Shown: positions 17,520 through 26,284, counted from the first letter of the stretch. The stretch is DNA of 64,000 bases from Actimicrobium sp047621665 (GCA_047621665.1 JBLHMB010000004.1:62001-126000); one strand, 5' to 3'. The notes: generated from the letters alone by a model not told the origin. Numbers and translations: made by a program.

Positions 17520-17663
17520 TTATTCCTTGTGGCTAGGGAGTTGCAATGTGCGCAGCATCGGTGGCGCCGACTTGGGTCTGCGCCATTTCAGGGCCACGAT
17601 GACGGCCAGTCCGATAAACAGACTGACCACTGCCAATAGCAGCAGTGGCGGAATTTTCAGCAT
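17520..17663 (-). CDS. Small single-pass membrane protein, unknown
   Basis: The ATG at 17663 gives 47 residues: MLKIPPLLLLAVVSLFIGLA and following residues form one transmembrane helix, then a basic tail (KWRRPKSAPP). GGGG lies about 7 nt upstream. A longer reading from a GTG at 17702 (60 residues) would overlap the hibernation-like gene by 8 nt and cannot be excluded. No family is recognised. The 4-nt gap to the DUF2062 gene supports that it is expressed. Confidence 0.55.
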   Translation of the reverse strand: MLKIPPLLLLAVVSLFIGLAVIVALKWRRPKSAPPMLRTLQLPSHKE

Positions 17664-17694
17664 AGTCAGCCCCAGTTTCCTGAGGCTTGCAATG

Positions 17695-18069
17695 TTAATC
17701 ACGATCGTTGGTCTCCATGTTGATTGCAGAAGTATCGGGGCTGGGTCCGGCTTTTTCGTAGCGGGGTGTGCTGCGCCGGTGGGTGATCAGGCGGGTACGA
17801 TAAGCGGCGCGCTTGACCGCTGCGTTAATCGCCTTGTACATGTCGGTTTGCACTTCACGGATGACTACTTCCGGCTGGCCGGGAATCGTCACGCTGATCT
17901 GGCAGACCATGTCGCAGCCGCCTCGTGGACCATTGATATCGCGCAAACGAACGACGATTCGCATCACGCGACTGCTGGCTCTCGCAAACGCCGCACCGAG
18001 ACGGCGTTGCAGATAATTCTGCAGCGAGGGAGTAAGGGAGAAATCCTGGGCAACCATTTGCAGGTTCAT
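17695..18069 (-). CDS. HPF/RaiA-family ribosome-associated protein
   Basis: Protein of 124 residues resembling the ribosome-hibernation/RaiA fold: MNLQMVAQDFSLTPSLQNYL at the start, a strand-rich centre with the segment RDINGPRGGCDMVCQI, and the end helix DMYKAINAAVKRAAYRT with a basic THRR. Members bind the 30S decoding centre or protect ribosomes in stationary phase. The NGPRGG variant is a stand-alone betaproteobacterial branch whose function is less clear than Hpf or RaiA (from memory). A clear AAGGAA precedes the ATG. The acidic tail after residue 105 is extra. It heads a three-gene minus-strand unit with the small membrane protein and DUF2062 gene. Confidence 0.8.
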   Translation of the reverse strand: MNLQMVAQDFSLTPSLQNYLQRRLGAAFARASSRVMRIVVRLRDINGPRGGCDMVCQISVTIPGQPEVVIREVQTDMYKAINAAVKRAAYRTRLITHRRSTPRYEKAGPSPDTSAINMETNDRD

Positions 18070-18213
18070 GGAACGTTCCTTTCATTGAGTAATGAGTCGT
18101 TGATAGTACGCACTTCAGCGCTGGTAAACGCCTGCGTAAATCTGTCGATAAGTTCGGAAAACATATTGTTTAGATGATTTTTAGTGCCGGCGATAAAGTT
18201 AGTGGCCGGTGAT

Positions 18214-18244
18214 TTGACCCTCGTTAGGGTTGGGCGGTAACAAT
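18214..18244 (+). promoter_or_regulatory. Candidate sigma-70 promoter for opgG
   Basis: TTGACC (18214-18219) and TAACAA (18238-18243) are 18 bp apart. This would leave a 5' leader of about 225 nt before opgG. Judged by eye only. Confidence 0.3.
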
Positions 18245-18310
18245 TAAATTTAATACGCTTCGCGTCAGGTAGAAGGCGATATAACGGGTTTCCTGATAGA
18301 CGAAACTAAT

Positions 18311-18331
18311 CAGAAACCAACCAGAAACCAA
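18311..18331. repeat. Two direct CAGAAACCAA repeats, one helical turn apart
   Basis: Copies at 18311-18320 and 18322-18331 have an 11-bp period, fitting two regulator half-sites on the same DNA face upstream of opgG. No regulator is assigned. Confidence 0.35.
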
Positions 18332-18474
18332 GCAATATTGCCTGCGGTTACCGCAGCTTCGACTTGGGGAACAAAAAGTCAATGCTGTGAACTAATTCAC
18401 TTTTCATTACGCCCGTCGCCGCGGTTAATGTTCCCGCCGGCCGCGTATCAATCACCGTTTTTTCCGGGATATTC

Positions 18475-20022
18475 ATGCATTCAACAATATGTTTGCCACG
18501 CTCCGGCTCTTCGATCTGGACCTTGCTCGCTGCGCTGCTGGCCGTCTGCGCCGCTCTGGCTGGAAACGCTGCCTATGCCTTTGATTTTGCCGATGTGGCC
18601 GTGCGCGCCAAGGTGCTGTCACAGAGTGCCTATAAAAAACCAGCCGGCAATTTGCCCAGGACCGTCGATGACCTCAGCTACGACCAATACCGCGACATCC
18701 GTTTCGACACGGACAAGTCGCTCTGGCGCAGCGCCAAGCTGCCGTTCGAGGTGGCTTTTTTCCATCAGGGACTGTTTTACGATCATCCGGTGAAGATCAG
18801 CGAGGTGATTCAAAAAAGAGTGCGCGAGATCAAGTTCGATCCGCAGTCCTTCAATTACGGTAAGAACGCGATAGATAAGAAGGAAGTTGCGCAGCTCGGC
18901 TTTGCCGGTTTTCGTGTGCACACAGCGCTGAACTCGAAAAAATACAAGGACGAAGTTGTTGTGTTTCTGGGGGCTAGTTATTTCAGGGCGCTTGGCAAAG
19001 GGCAGGCATACGGCGCGTCAGCGCGCGGTTTGGCGATTGATACGGCGCAAAATTCCGGTGAGGAGTTTCCGCAGTTTTCCGAGTTTTGGCTGGTGCGTCC
19101 CAAGGGCAACGATCAGGAAATGACGATTTATGCATTACTGGATTCGCGCCGTGCCACCGGGGCCTACCGTTTTATCGTCAAGCCGGGCAGCGCCACGCAA
19201 GTTGACGTCAAGGCTCAGTTGTTCCTGCGCGAAAACGTCACCACGTTGGGTATTGCACCGCTGACCAGCATGTATTTCTTCGGCGAAAATCAGCGCTCGA
19301 CGGTCGAGGATTATCGTCCCGAAGTGCATGATTCGGACGGCTTGTCGGTGCAGACCGGCAGTGACGAATGGATCTGGCGACCGCTGGTCAATCCGAAGCG
19401 TTTGCTGGTGACTTCTTTTGCACTCGAGAATCCAAAGGGTTTTGGCATGATGCAGCGCGAACGCAATTTTTCCAGCTTTCAGGACCTTGAAGCGCGCTAC
19501 GAAAAGCGTCCCAGCGTCTGGATCGAACCTACCGGAAAATGGGGCAAGGGCCGCATTGAGCTGGTTCAGCTGCCCACTGCCGACGAAACCAACGATAACG
19601 CAGTGGCATTCTGGGTGCCGGACCTGATGCCGAAACCGGGACAGCCGTACAACGTCGAGTACACGATGCGCTGGGAAAAAGAGTCCGAAACGCAGCCGCC
19701 GAATGCCTGGGTGACCCAGACCCGGCGCGGTCACGGATACGTTAAAAAAGTCGACGGCAGTATCGCGCTGATTGTCGATTTCGACGGTCCGGCTTTCAAA
19801 AAATTGCCGGCTGACGTCAAGCTGGAAGGCGCCGTCACCATTGACGCAAATGGCAACCTGATGGAAGCCAATACGTACCGTAATGAAGTCACTGGTGGTT
19901 GGCGCATCGCGGTACGGCTCGATCGTAAAGACGATGCCAAACCGGTCGAACTGACCGCCCACCTGCGTAACGGAAAAGAAATCTTATCGGAAACCTGGAG
20001 CTACATATTGCCGCCCAACTGA
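18475..20022 (+). CDS. opgG: Glucan biosynthesis protein G (periplasmic)
   Basis: OpgG/MdoG of 515 residues, needed for building osmoregulated periplasmic glucans, probably shaping or branching the chain released by OpgH. A signal peptide (WTLLAALLAVCAALAGNAAYA) leads to the mature start FDFADVAVRAK. Family landmarks follow: SYDQYRDIRF, FHQGLFY, GFAGFRVHTALN, ASYFRALGKGQ.YG.SARGLAIDT and EFPQFSEFWLVRP. The length matches the family. The 3' end runs into opgH, whose reading frame is open across the opgG stop, so the two are likely coupled. Confidence 0.95.
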   Translation: MHSTICLPRSGSSIWTLLAALLAVCAALAGNAAYAFDFADVAVRAKVLSQSAYKKPAGNLPRTVDDLSYDQYRDIRFDTDKSLWRSAKLPFEVAFFHQGLFYDHPVKISEVIQKRVREIKFDPQSFNYGKNAIDKKEVAQLGFAGFRVHTALNSKKYKDEVVVFLGASYFRALGKGQAYGASARGLAIDTAQNSGEEFPQFSEFWLVRPKGNDQEMTIYALLDSRRATGAYRFIVKPGSATQVDVKAQLFLRENVTTLGIAPLTSMYFFGENQRSTVEDYRPEVHDSDGLSVQTGSDEWIWRPLVNPKRLLVTSFALENPKGFGMMQRERNFSSFQDLEARYEKRPSVWIEPTGKWGKGRIELVQLPTADETNDNAVAFWVPDLMPKPGQPYNVEYTMRWEKESETQPPNAWVTQTRRGHGYVKKVDGSIALIVDFDGPAFKKLPADVKLEGAVTIDANGNLMEANTYRNEVTGGWRIAVRLDRKDDAKPVELTAHLRNGKEILSETWSYILPPN

Positions 20023-20072
20023 GTCCACTCCCGGCGCCACTCGATGCGCAATGCGCCGCCTATCTCGACCGG

Positions 20073-22475
20073 TTGCAGCTGACTCCATCACAGCGGTGTG
20101 TGCTGGAAGCCGCCGCAGCCACGGGTGACCCGCAATCAGCGATGCAGGCGATCCATGCTGCGCTGGCCGGTGACCGGCATGCCGGCAATCCGGCTTATGC
20201 ATCGATTCCGGCCCGACTGCAACCGGCGAAGTGGCCGGTGATCGATGCCCCCCGACCGGTCGGCGGCAAGATGCTCGCGACAACACCCGCGCTGAACCGG
20301 ACCGCGATGGTGCCGCAACCATGGGGCGAGCTCAATCCGCTGGTGCGCTGGTTCCGTTCGATGACCGGTCGCACCGATGGTGCCGCGGAGTCGATCCGGC
20401 GCGGACCCGCAGCGGCCGATGCGCCCGACCCACGCGGTAACTGGCAGCGTGGCGGCGGCATGCGCCGCATTGTGCTGATGTTGCTGATGATCAGCCAAGG
20501 CGGCATGGCGACCTATTTCATGAGTGAGGTATTGCCGTATCACGGTGCCAAGCCGATGGAAATGGTGACACTGGCGTTGTTCGCTATTTTGTTCGGCTGG
20601 GTATCGGTCGGGTTCTGGACCGCGATGGCGGGTTTTCTGGTGTTGCTGCGACGGGGTGATCGTTACCTGATTTCGTCCAGCGATGCGGGCGGCACCGTCG
20701 AAGCCGCAGCGCGTACTGCCATCGTCATGCCGATCTGCAATGAAGATGTCGGCCGGGTCTTTGCCGGCTTGCGTGCGACCTATGATTCGGTCCGGCGCAA
20801 TGGCACGCTGGCGCAATTTGACTTTTTTGTTCTCAGTGACAGTAGTGATCCTGATCTGTGTGTCGCCGAACTGGCCGCCTGGCAACAACTGTGTCGCGAT
20901 ACCGATGGCAGCATGCGGATCTTTTATCGCCACCGCCAACTGCGCGTCAAGCGCAAGAGCGGCAATATTGATAATTTCTGCCGGCGCTGGGGGGCCGGTT
21001 ACCGTTACATGATCGTGCTCGACGCCGATAGCGTCATGAGCGGATCCTGTCTGGCAAAGCTGGTGCGACTGATGGAAGCCAATCCCGGTACCGGCATCAT
21101 TCAGACTGCGCCGCGCGCCTGCGGACGCGACACGCTGTATGCGCGTATCCAGCAATTTTCGACCCGGATCTATGGTCCGCTGTTCACGGCCGGCCTGCAT
21201 TACTGGCAGCTCGGCGAATCCCATTACTGGGGCCACAACGCGATCATCCGGCTCGCTCCGTTCATGCGCCATTGCGCGCTGGCCCCGCTGCCGGGCACCG
21301 GCGGGCTGGCCGGCGACATCCTGTCACATGATTTTGTCGAGGCCGCGCTGATGCGGCGTGCCGGTTGGGCCGTCTGGATTGCCTATGATCTGCCGGGAAG
21401 CTACGAAGAAATGCCACCCAACCTGCTCGACGAACTCAAGCGCGACCGGCGCTGGTGTCATGGCAACCTGATGAATTTCCGTTTATTCATGGCGCACGGC
21501 ATGCATCCGGTACATCGCACCGTGTTTGCCACCGGCGTGATGGCGTACTTGTCGGCACCGTTGTGGTTTCTGTTTCTGGCGCTGTCGACCGGCATGCTGG
21601 CGGCACATACCTTGCTGGTGCCCGAGTATTTCACGATGCCGCGCCAGCTATTTCCGATCTGGCCTGAATGGCATCCCGAAAAAGCACTGGCCTTGTTTTC
21701 GGCCACGGCTACGCTACTGTTTCTGCCCAAGCTGATGAGCGTGCTGCTCATCGCGCTGCAAGGCGCGAAACGTTACGGCGGCACCTTGCGGCTTTTCCTG
21801 GGAATGCTGATCGAGCTGGTGTTCTCGGCTCTGCTGGCGCCGGTACGTATGCTGTTCCATACGCGTTTTGTGACGGCGGCTTTTCTCGGTTGGGAAATGC
21901 GCTGGAAATCGCCGCCGCGTGGCGATGCCGAAACCGGTTGGACCGAAGCGGTCCGCAAACACGGCCTGCACACGCTGTTCGGTCTGGTCTGGGGCGTAGG
22001 CGTGTATTGGCTGGAGCCGGGTTTTCTGTGGTGGCTGTTGCCGATCGTCGGTTCGCTGGCCTTGTCGATTCCGCTATCGGTGCTATCAAGCCGGGTGGCG
22101 CCGGGACGCCGCTTGCGACGTCTTGGCCTGTTCGTGATTCCCGAAGAAATCAAACCGCCGCCGGAGCTGCGCGCCACCACGACGTACCTTGGCGCAACGG
22201 CACCGGCACCGACCTTTGCCGATGCCGTCGTCGACCCGCAACTCAATGCTTTGGTGTGTGCCTGCGCGACCGCCCGTCCCGGCTTGCCGGCTGCCGCGCA
22301 GGCCAGTCATGCTGCGCTGGCTTTCACCGCGCTGGAGCAGGGTGCCGCTGCGCTGACACCGCAGCAAGCTCGCCTGCTGCTGCAGGATCCGCTGGTGTTG
22401 TCGCAGTTGCATCTGGATGTGTGGAGCGCTCCGCACGCCCATCTGCAGTGGCGTGAACTGATTGCCGGCAGTTAG
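20073..22475 (+). CDS. opgH: Glucans biosynthesis glucosyltransferase H
   Basis: Inner-membrane family-2 glycosyltransferase of about 800 residues that polymerises the glucan backbone from UDP-glucose. N-terminal membrane helices near residues 130-190 precede the catalytic domain with TAIVMPICNEDV, the metal-binding DADSVMSG and the RRWCHGN segment of the QxxRW type; more membrane helices and a C-terminal tail follow. The coordinates use TTG at 20073, but no Shine-Dalgarno precedes it. The frame is open from 19971, and the best ribosome site (GGAG, 19997-20000) is 6 nt before an ATT at 20007, which would overlap opgG and add 22 residues that look like the family's N-terminus. Confidence 0.93.
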   Translation: MQLTPSQRCVLEAAAATGDPQSAMQAIHAALAGDRHAGNPAYASIPARLQPAKWPVIDAPRPVGGKMLATTPALNRTAMVPQPWGELNPLVRWFRSMTGRTDGAAESIRRGPAAADAPDPRGNWQRGGGMRRIVLMLLMISQGGMATYFMSEVLPYHGAKPMEMVTLALFAILFGWVSVGFWTAMAGFLVLLRRGDRYLISSSDAGGTVEAAARTAIVMPICNEDVGRVFAGLRATYDSVRRNGTLAQFDFFVLSDSSDPDLCVAELAAWQQLCRDTDGSMRIFYRHRQLRVKRKSGNIDNFCRRWGAGYRYMIVLDADSVMSGSCLAKLVRLMEANPGTGIIQTAPRACGRDTLYARIQQFSTRIYGPLFTAGLHYWQLGESHYWGHNAIIRLAPFMRHCALAPLPGTGGLAGDILSHDFVEAALMRRAGWAVWIAYDLPGSYEEMPPNLLDELKRDRRWCHGNLMNFRLFMAHGMHPVHRTVFATGVMAYLSAPLWFLFLALSTGMLAAHTLLVPEYFTMPRQLFPIWPEWHPEKALALFSATATLLFLPKLMSVLLIALQGAKRYGGTLRLFLGMLIELVFSALLAPVRMLFHTRFVTAAFLGWEMRWKSPPRGDAETGWTEAVRKHGLHTLFGLVWGVGVYWLEPGFLWWLLPIVGSLALSIPLSVLSSRVAPGRRLRRLGLFVIPEEIKPPPELRATTTYLGATAPAPTFADAVVDPQLNALVCACATARPGLPAAAQASHAALAFTALEQGAAALTPQQARLLLQDPLVLSQLHLDVWSAPHAHLQWRELIAGS

Positions 22476-24376
22476 CCTGTCGTCGTTTTATCCGAAGCGA
22501 TCGCGTCCAGCGCCGCTTGCAGCAAGGTCACGTCCAGTGGCTTCGAAATGTAGTCATCCATGCCGGCATCGAGACAGATTTGCCGGTCCTCGCTGAGGGC
22601 ATTGGCAGTCATCGCGATGATGGGCGTATGTCGCCCTTGTCGCCCTTGTCGGCCTTGTTGCTGCTCGCGCGCCCGTATCTGGCGTGTCGCTTCGAGACCA
22701 CCCATGTCCGGCATTTGCAAGTCCATCAAAATCACGTCGTAGTCATGCTGTGCTGATAGCGCGACGGCTTCGATGCCATTGCTGGCCATGCTGAAACGGT
22801 GGCCCCATTTCCTGAGCAGGGCTTCGGCCAGTCGCTGGTTCACGGGATTGTCTTCCGCGACCAGCACAAGCAGCGGGCTGCGGGCTGCACTGAGGATCGA
22901 CGGGGCAGGTTGTGTCGCGGAGGACTCCACCGGCATATCCGGCATGCTGGTCGCAAATGGCATATCGAACGTGAAAACGCTGCCGTTTCCCGGCACGCTG
23001 CGCACGCCCAGTGCGCCGCCCATCGCGGCGACCAGTCGACTCGAAATGGCCAGCCCGAGACCGGTACCGCCATATTGGCGGGTGGTCGAGGTATCGGCCT
23101 GCGTGAATGCCTCGAAGATACTGACCTGCTTGTCGGCGGCGATCCCGATGCCCTGGTCGCTGACGGCGAACACCAGACGCACTGCACCGGTACTGGCAGC
23201 GAACAATGTCACCCGCACCGTAATCCTGCCCCGCGCTGTGAACTTGATCGCATTGCCGATCAGGTTGGTCAGGACCTGACGCAGCCGTCCGGGGTCCCCT
23301 CGCAGCCGGTCCGGGACATCGTCGCCAACGTCGACGCCGAGATGCAGCCCTTTTTGTGCCGCCTGGACAGTCAGTAGCTTGATGATGCTGGTCAGCAGGA
23401 CAGGCAGATCAAACCCGACCTGTTCGAGTTCTAGCTTGCCGGACTCGATTTTCGAGAAATCAAGGATGTCGTTGATGATCGTCAGCAAAGCCGCCGACGA
23501 GGTTTTCACCAGCGTCAGATATTCGCGTTGTTCGCCATCGAGCCGGGTGTCCAGCGCCAGGTCGGTCATGCCGATGATGCCATTCATCGGGGTGCGGATT
23601 TCATGGCTCATGTTGGCCAGAAATTCGCTTTTGGTCCGGTTGGCCTGTTCTGCCTGATCCCTGGCGTGCGTCAGTTCCGCCACCCGTCCGCTGACGGCCC
23701 GTGACATCGCATTAAAAGCGGTACCGAGCTGGCCGAATTCGTCGGGGCCTTCGCTGACGCTGGCCGGAGTCAGGTTGCCGTCGGTAACGTCTTTGCTGGC
23801 CCGGGTCAGCGCACCGAGGCTGCGGGTCATCCACAGGCCCAGCAAGGTGAGCAGTACCAGCGAGATCAGTAATTCGCTACCGGCAATACTGGCACCCTGA
23901 ATCAGCAGGGCCTGACGGGCGACCAGGATGTGTGACAGGTCCAGGCCGAAATGCAATTGACCGAGCGATTGGCCGTAGCTGCGGATCGGCATCGCGACGT
24001 GATAAACCGGCTTGCCGGTTTGCTGCGCCAGGTCGAAGTTCTTGTCGGGTACGGGCAGCGCGCGCGTCAGCGGCCAACCGCTGCTGGCAACCCGGTTGCC
24101 GTGCTTGTCGGTGACCACCAGATACTGCACGCCTCTTTGGCTCAGGCTTTCATCGAGTACCGATTGCACGGTGGCATAGTCGCGCTGGGCCAGTGGCGCA
24201 ACCGTGGCGGCGATCAGGATAGGAGCGATCTGAAGCGAATGCTGCCCGACCTGATCGAGCATGTTGTTATTGGTCAGACGCAGGCTGTTCGAGACCAGCA
24301 AGGTCAGCATCACGGCTTCGACCACGATGGCTGCCAGTAGCAGGCGTGTGCGTACCGACTTGAAGGGGCTGGGCAT
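22472..24376 (-). CDS. Hybrid sensor histidine kinase with receiver domain
   Basis: Inner-membrane sensor of 634 residues. Order: membrane helix about 10-30, periplasmic region about 31-153, second helix about 155-181, HAMP about 182-235, HisKA with phosphorylated His258 (NMSHEIRTPMNG), ATPase domain with FTQADTSTTRQYGGTGLGLAIS, and a C-terminal receiver with Asp552 (DVILMDLQMPD). The architecture is BarA-like, but there is no Hpt domain, so phosphate must go to a separate Hpt or regulator not in the window. It begins 3 nt after the PhnD-like binding protein stop, which suggests the two sense together. Its stop overlaps the convergent opgH stop by 4 nt. Confidence 0.9.
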   Translation of the reverse strand: MPSPFKSVRTRLLLAAIVVEAVMLTLLVSNSLRLTNNNMLDQVGQHSLQIAPILIAATVAPLAQRDYATVQSVLDESLSQRGVQYLVVTDKHGNRVASSGWPLTRALPVPDKNFDLAQQTGKPVYHVAMPIRSYGQSLGQLHFGLDLSHILVARQALLIQGASIAGSELLISLVLLTLLGLWMTRSLGALTRASKDVTDGNLTPASVSEGPDEFGQLGTAFNAMSRAVSGRVAELTHARDQAEQANRTKSEFLANMSHEIRTPMNGIIGMTDLALDTRLDGEQREYLTLVKTSSAALLTIINDILDFSKIESGKLELEQVGFDLPVLLTSIIKLLTVQAAQKGLHLGVDVGDDVPDRLRGDPGRLRQVLTNLIGNAIKFTARGRITVRVTLFAASTGAVRLVFAVSDQGIGIAADKQVSIFEAFTQADTSTTRQYGGTGLGLAISSRLVAAMGGALGVRSVPGNGSVFTFDMPFATSMPDMPVESSATQPAPSILSAARSPLLVLVAEDNPVNQRLAEALLRKWGHRFSMASNGIEAVALSAQHDYDVILMDLQMPDMGGLEATRQIRAREQQQGRQGRQGRHTPIIAMTANALSEDRQICLDAGMDDYISKPLDVTLLQAALDAIASDKTTTG

Positions 24377-24379
24377 TGG

Positions 24380-25204
24380 TCAGTGCAGGGTTTGCCGGAC
24401 TTCCTGAGCGTACGGTTCCATCGCTTCCAGCTCGCGCGGCTTGAGCTTGCGATAGCCCTCCAGCTTGTACTTCAGGAAGTAGGCTTTACCTTCCGGCGTT
24501 CCGGCAAAACGCCACAGCGCGGCATCAATCTTGTCGCGCAGCGGCAGGTCGCGTTTATTGAGCAGATAGACCCGTCCGGCCAGCGCATCGCTGATTACGA
24601 GAAAACGCAATTGCGGCTGGATGTCGCGCGCCAGACTTTGATAATTGGCCAGCGAGATGAACCCGGCCGCGGCATCCCCGGCCAGCACCAGCCGCGCCAC
24701 GCTGTCGGAAGCACTGACATAACGCAGCGGTTCGGTGTTGCCGTTATTTTTCAGCCAGTGCTGGCCCCACAGCGTCACCAGCGATGTCGACGACAACCCG
24801 AGTACCGGCTTGCCCTTGAGGTCCAGCGCGGTTTTATAGGTGCTGTTGCCGGCTACCAGCGCCACGGTACGAAAGTCGGCACGGTAAGTCAGTAGCGCGC
24901 TGTAGCCGGCATCGGTCTGGCTCAGCCGGGCCTGGTGGCCGGTGGTGATGGCGATGTCGTAGTCCTGGGCCAGCAGCCTGCGCGCAAATTCCGTGAAGTC
25001 GGGTGCAGTCACGATGTCAACCGGCATGCCGAGGCTACTTTCCAGGTACTGGCGCAGCGGCTGGTACATCTCGAGAATCACGCGTGCACTGCTGTGCGGG
25101 GCCACGCCGATACGCAATGCTGCCGGTACCTGCGCGAAGACCGTCGTGCAGGTCAGCAGGAAGATGATCAGACCAAGGCAGCGCGGGAAGCAGAAGGATC
25201 GCAT
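24380..25204 (-). CDS. PhnD-like periplasmic substrate-binding protein, sensor-linked
   Basis: Protein of 274 residues of the phosphate/phosphonate binding-protein (PhnD) type: signal peptide (CLGLIIFLLTCTTVFA), then LRIGVAPHSSARVILEMYQPLRQYLE, a typical opening, IAITTGHQARLS, and DLKGKPVLGLSSTSLVTLWG. No ABC permease or ATPase gene is adjacent. Instead a hybrid histidine kinase follows after 3 nt, so the likely role is ligand presentation to that kinase rather than transport (inference, by analogy with LuxP-LuxQ and TorT-TorS). The ATG at 25204 was chosen because it puts the signal peptide at the N-terminus; no strong ribosome site is visible. The ligand is unknown. Confidence 0.85.
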   Translation of the reverse strand: MRSFCFPRCLGLIIFLLTCTTVFAQVPAALRIGVAPHSSARVILEMYQPLRQYLESSLGMPVDIVTAPDFTEFARRLLAQDYDIAITTGHQARLSQTDAGYSALLTYRADFRTVALVAGNSTYKTALDLKGKPVLGLSSTSLVTLWGQHWLKNNGNTEPLRYVSASDSVARLVLAGDAAAGFISLANYQSLARDIQPQLRFLVISDALAGRVYLLNKRDLPLRDKIDAALWRFAGTPEGKAYFLKYKLEGYRKLKPRELEAMEPYAQEVRQTLH

Positions 25205-25410
25205 GGAAGAATCACTTGAAATAGTGGGTTGCACGGAACTGGACAGCAACATTATAGGCGGTGGCAATCGAAGTTGCTATGAAGTAATTTTACGGAAATA
25301 CGTGAAATCTGAAGTGGTGGCATGATGCAAACCAGTTTCTTTTTATTAACAAACCGGTAGCTTGCATACCCGTTTCCTAACTATCCGTTTCTTTTTTGCA
25401 GGACCTCTTT

Positions 25411-26202
25411 ATGAATCACTCACTCGTTATCTCCCGTCTGCCCCGCTTGGTCGGGCTGTTGATGCTTGGAGCTGTTGCCAGTCATGCGTTCGCTGCTTCC
25501 GAAGAAATCCAGGTCTACATGGATGAAATGAACGCGCCCGGCGCGTTTGGTCTGGATATCCACAGCAACTACGTGGCCAAGGGCAACCGGTCGCCGGACT
25601 ATCCGGGAGCCCAGGCTCCCGGCAAGGTGTTTCGTCTGACACCGGAATTTTCGGTCGGTCTGACGCCGACGCTCGACCTTGGCGCGTATTTGCTGACGTC
25701 GATTGGTCCCGGTGGCATGACCTCGGTGGATGGCGAAAAAATCCGTCTCAAGTACATCGCGCCGAAAGCTGGGGAACAAGCGTATTTCTGGGGAGCGAAT
25801 CTGGAAGTGGGGCGCGTGGCGCACCGTCTGGATGAAAATCCGTGGAACGCCCAGCTCAAGGGCATCATCGGTTATCGCACCACGCGCTGGACAATGGCGG
25901 CCAATCCGAACATCGACTGGAAAATTTCCGGTCCCGTCGCTGGTCCGGCGACGTTTGGTGTCGATTCCAAGGTGGCGTACAAGACCGATGCCGGTTATGA
26001 AGTGGGGGCGGAGAGTTACAACGGCTTTGGCCAGGTCAGGCACCTTGGGCATTTGAACCAGCAGAGCCAGACGCTGTTCGGCGTCATCGATACCGACATC
26101 CATGGCTGGGATGTCAATTTGGGTGTTGGTCGTGGACTCACGCCAGCGAGCGATCGCTGGGTGCTCAAGGCGATTGTCAGTGTGCCGCTGAAATCGCTCT
26201 GA
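25411..26202 (+). CDS. Exported protein of beta-rich, probably outer-membrane type, unknown function
   Basis: Protein of 263 residues. The signal peptide ends at VASHAFA. The mature protein alternates aromatic and polar residues in strands (FGLDIHSNYVAKGN, FRLTPEFSVGLTPTLDLGAYLL, GYRTTRWTMAANPNIDWKI) and resembles small outer-membrane beta-barrels or porin-like solute channels. It ends in VSVPLKSL rather than a terminal aromatic. No named family is recognised. ATG at 25411 is used; a TTG 15 nt upstream is possible. It is divergent from the PhnD-like gene, with a 206-nt gap that may be shared regulatory DNA, so it may respond to the same sensor. Confidence 0.78.
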   Translation: MNHSLVISRLPRLVGLLMLGAVASHAFAASEEIQVYMDEMNAPGAFGLDIHSNYVAKGNRSPDYPGAQAPGKVFRLTPEFSVGLTPTLDLGAYLLTSIGPGGMTSVDGEKIRLKYIAPKAGEQAYFWGANLEVGRVAHRLDENPWNAQLKGIIGYRTTRWTMAANPNIDWKISGPVAGPATFGVDSKVAYKTDAGYEVGAESYNGFGQVRHLGHLNQQSQTLFGVIDTDIHGWDVNLGVGRGLTPASDRWVLKAIVSVPLKSL

Positions 26203-26209
26203 TTATTTG

Positions 26210-26256
26210 GTGAGCATGGTGCAATGCCCTTCGGTTATTGCACCGCCCACGCTCAC
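26210..26256. repeat. 27-nt palindromic repeat inside a larger hairpin, between convergent genes
   Basis: The 27-nt unit at 26218-26244 (perfect arms GGTGCAAT/ATTGCACC) is flanked by a second pair of arms, GTGAGC (26210-26215) and GCTCAC (26251-26256). It begins just past the stop of the exported protein and lies before the gabD stop, a place where it could end transcription from either side. Confidence 0.7.
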
Positions 26257-26284
26257 GGGTCCCGCGTCATTGATCTGACGAAAA

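Larger units (their letters stand above)
18070..18474. other. 405-nt divergent intergenic region upstream of opgG
   Basis: No convincing gene or structured RNA. It must hold the promoter of the hibernation-like gene (minus) and of opgG (plus). It contains a candidate sigma-70 promoter at 18214-18244 and a direct repeat at 18311-18331. The GGGAT before the opgG ATG is a weak ribosome-binding site. Confidence 0.6.
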
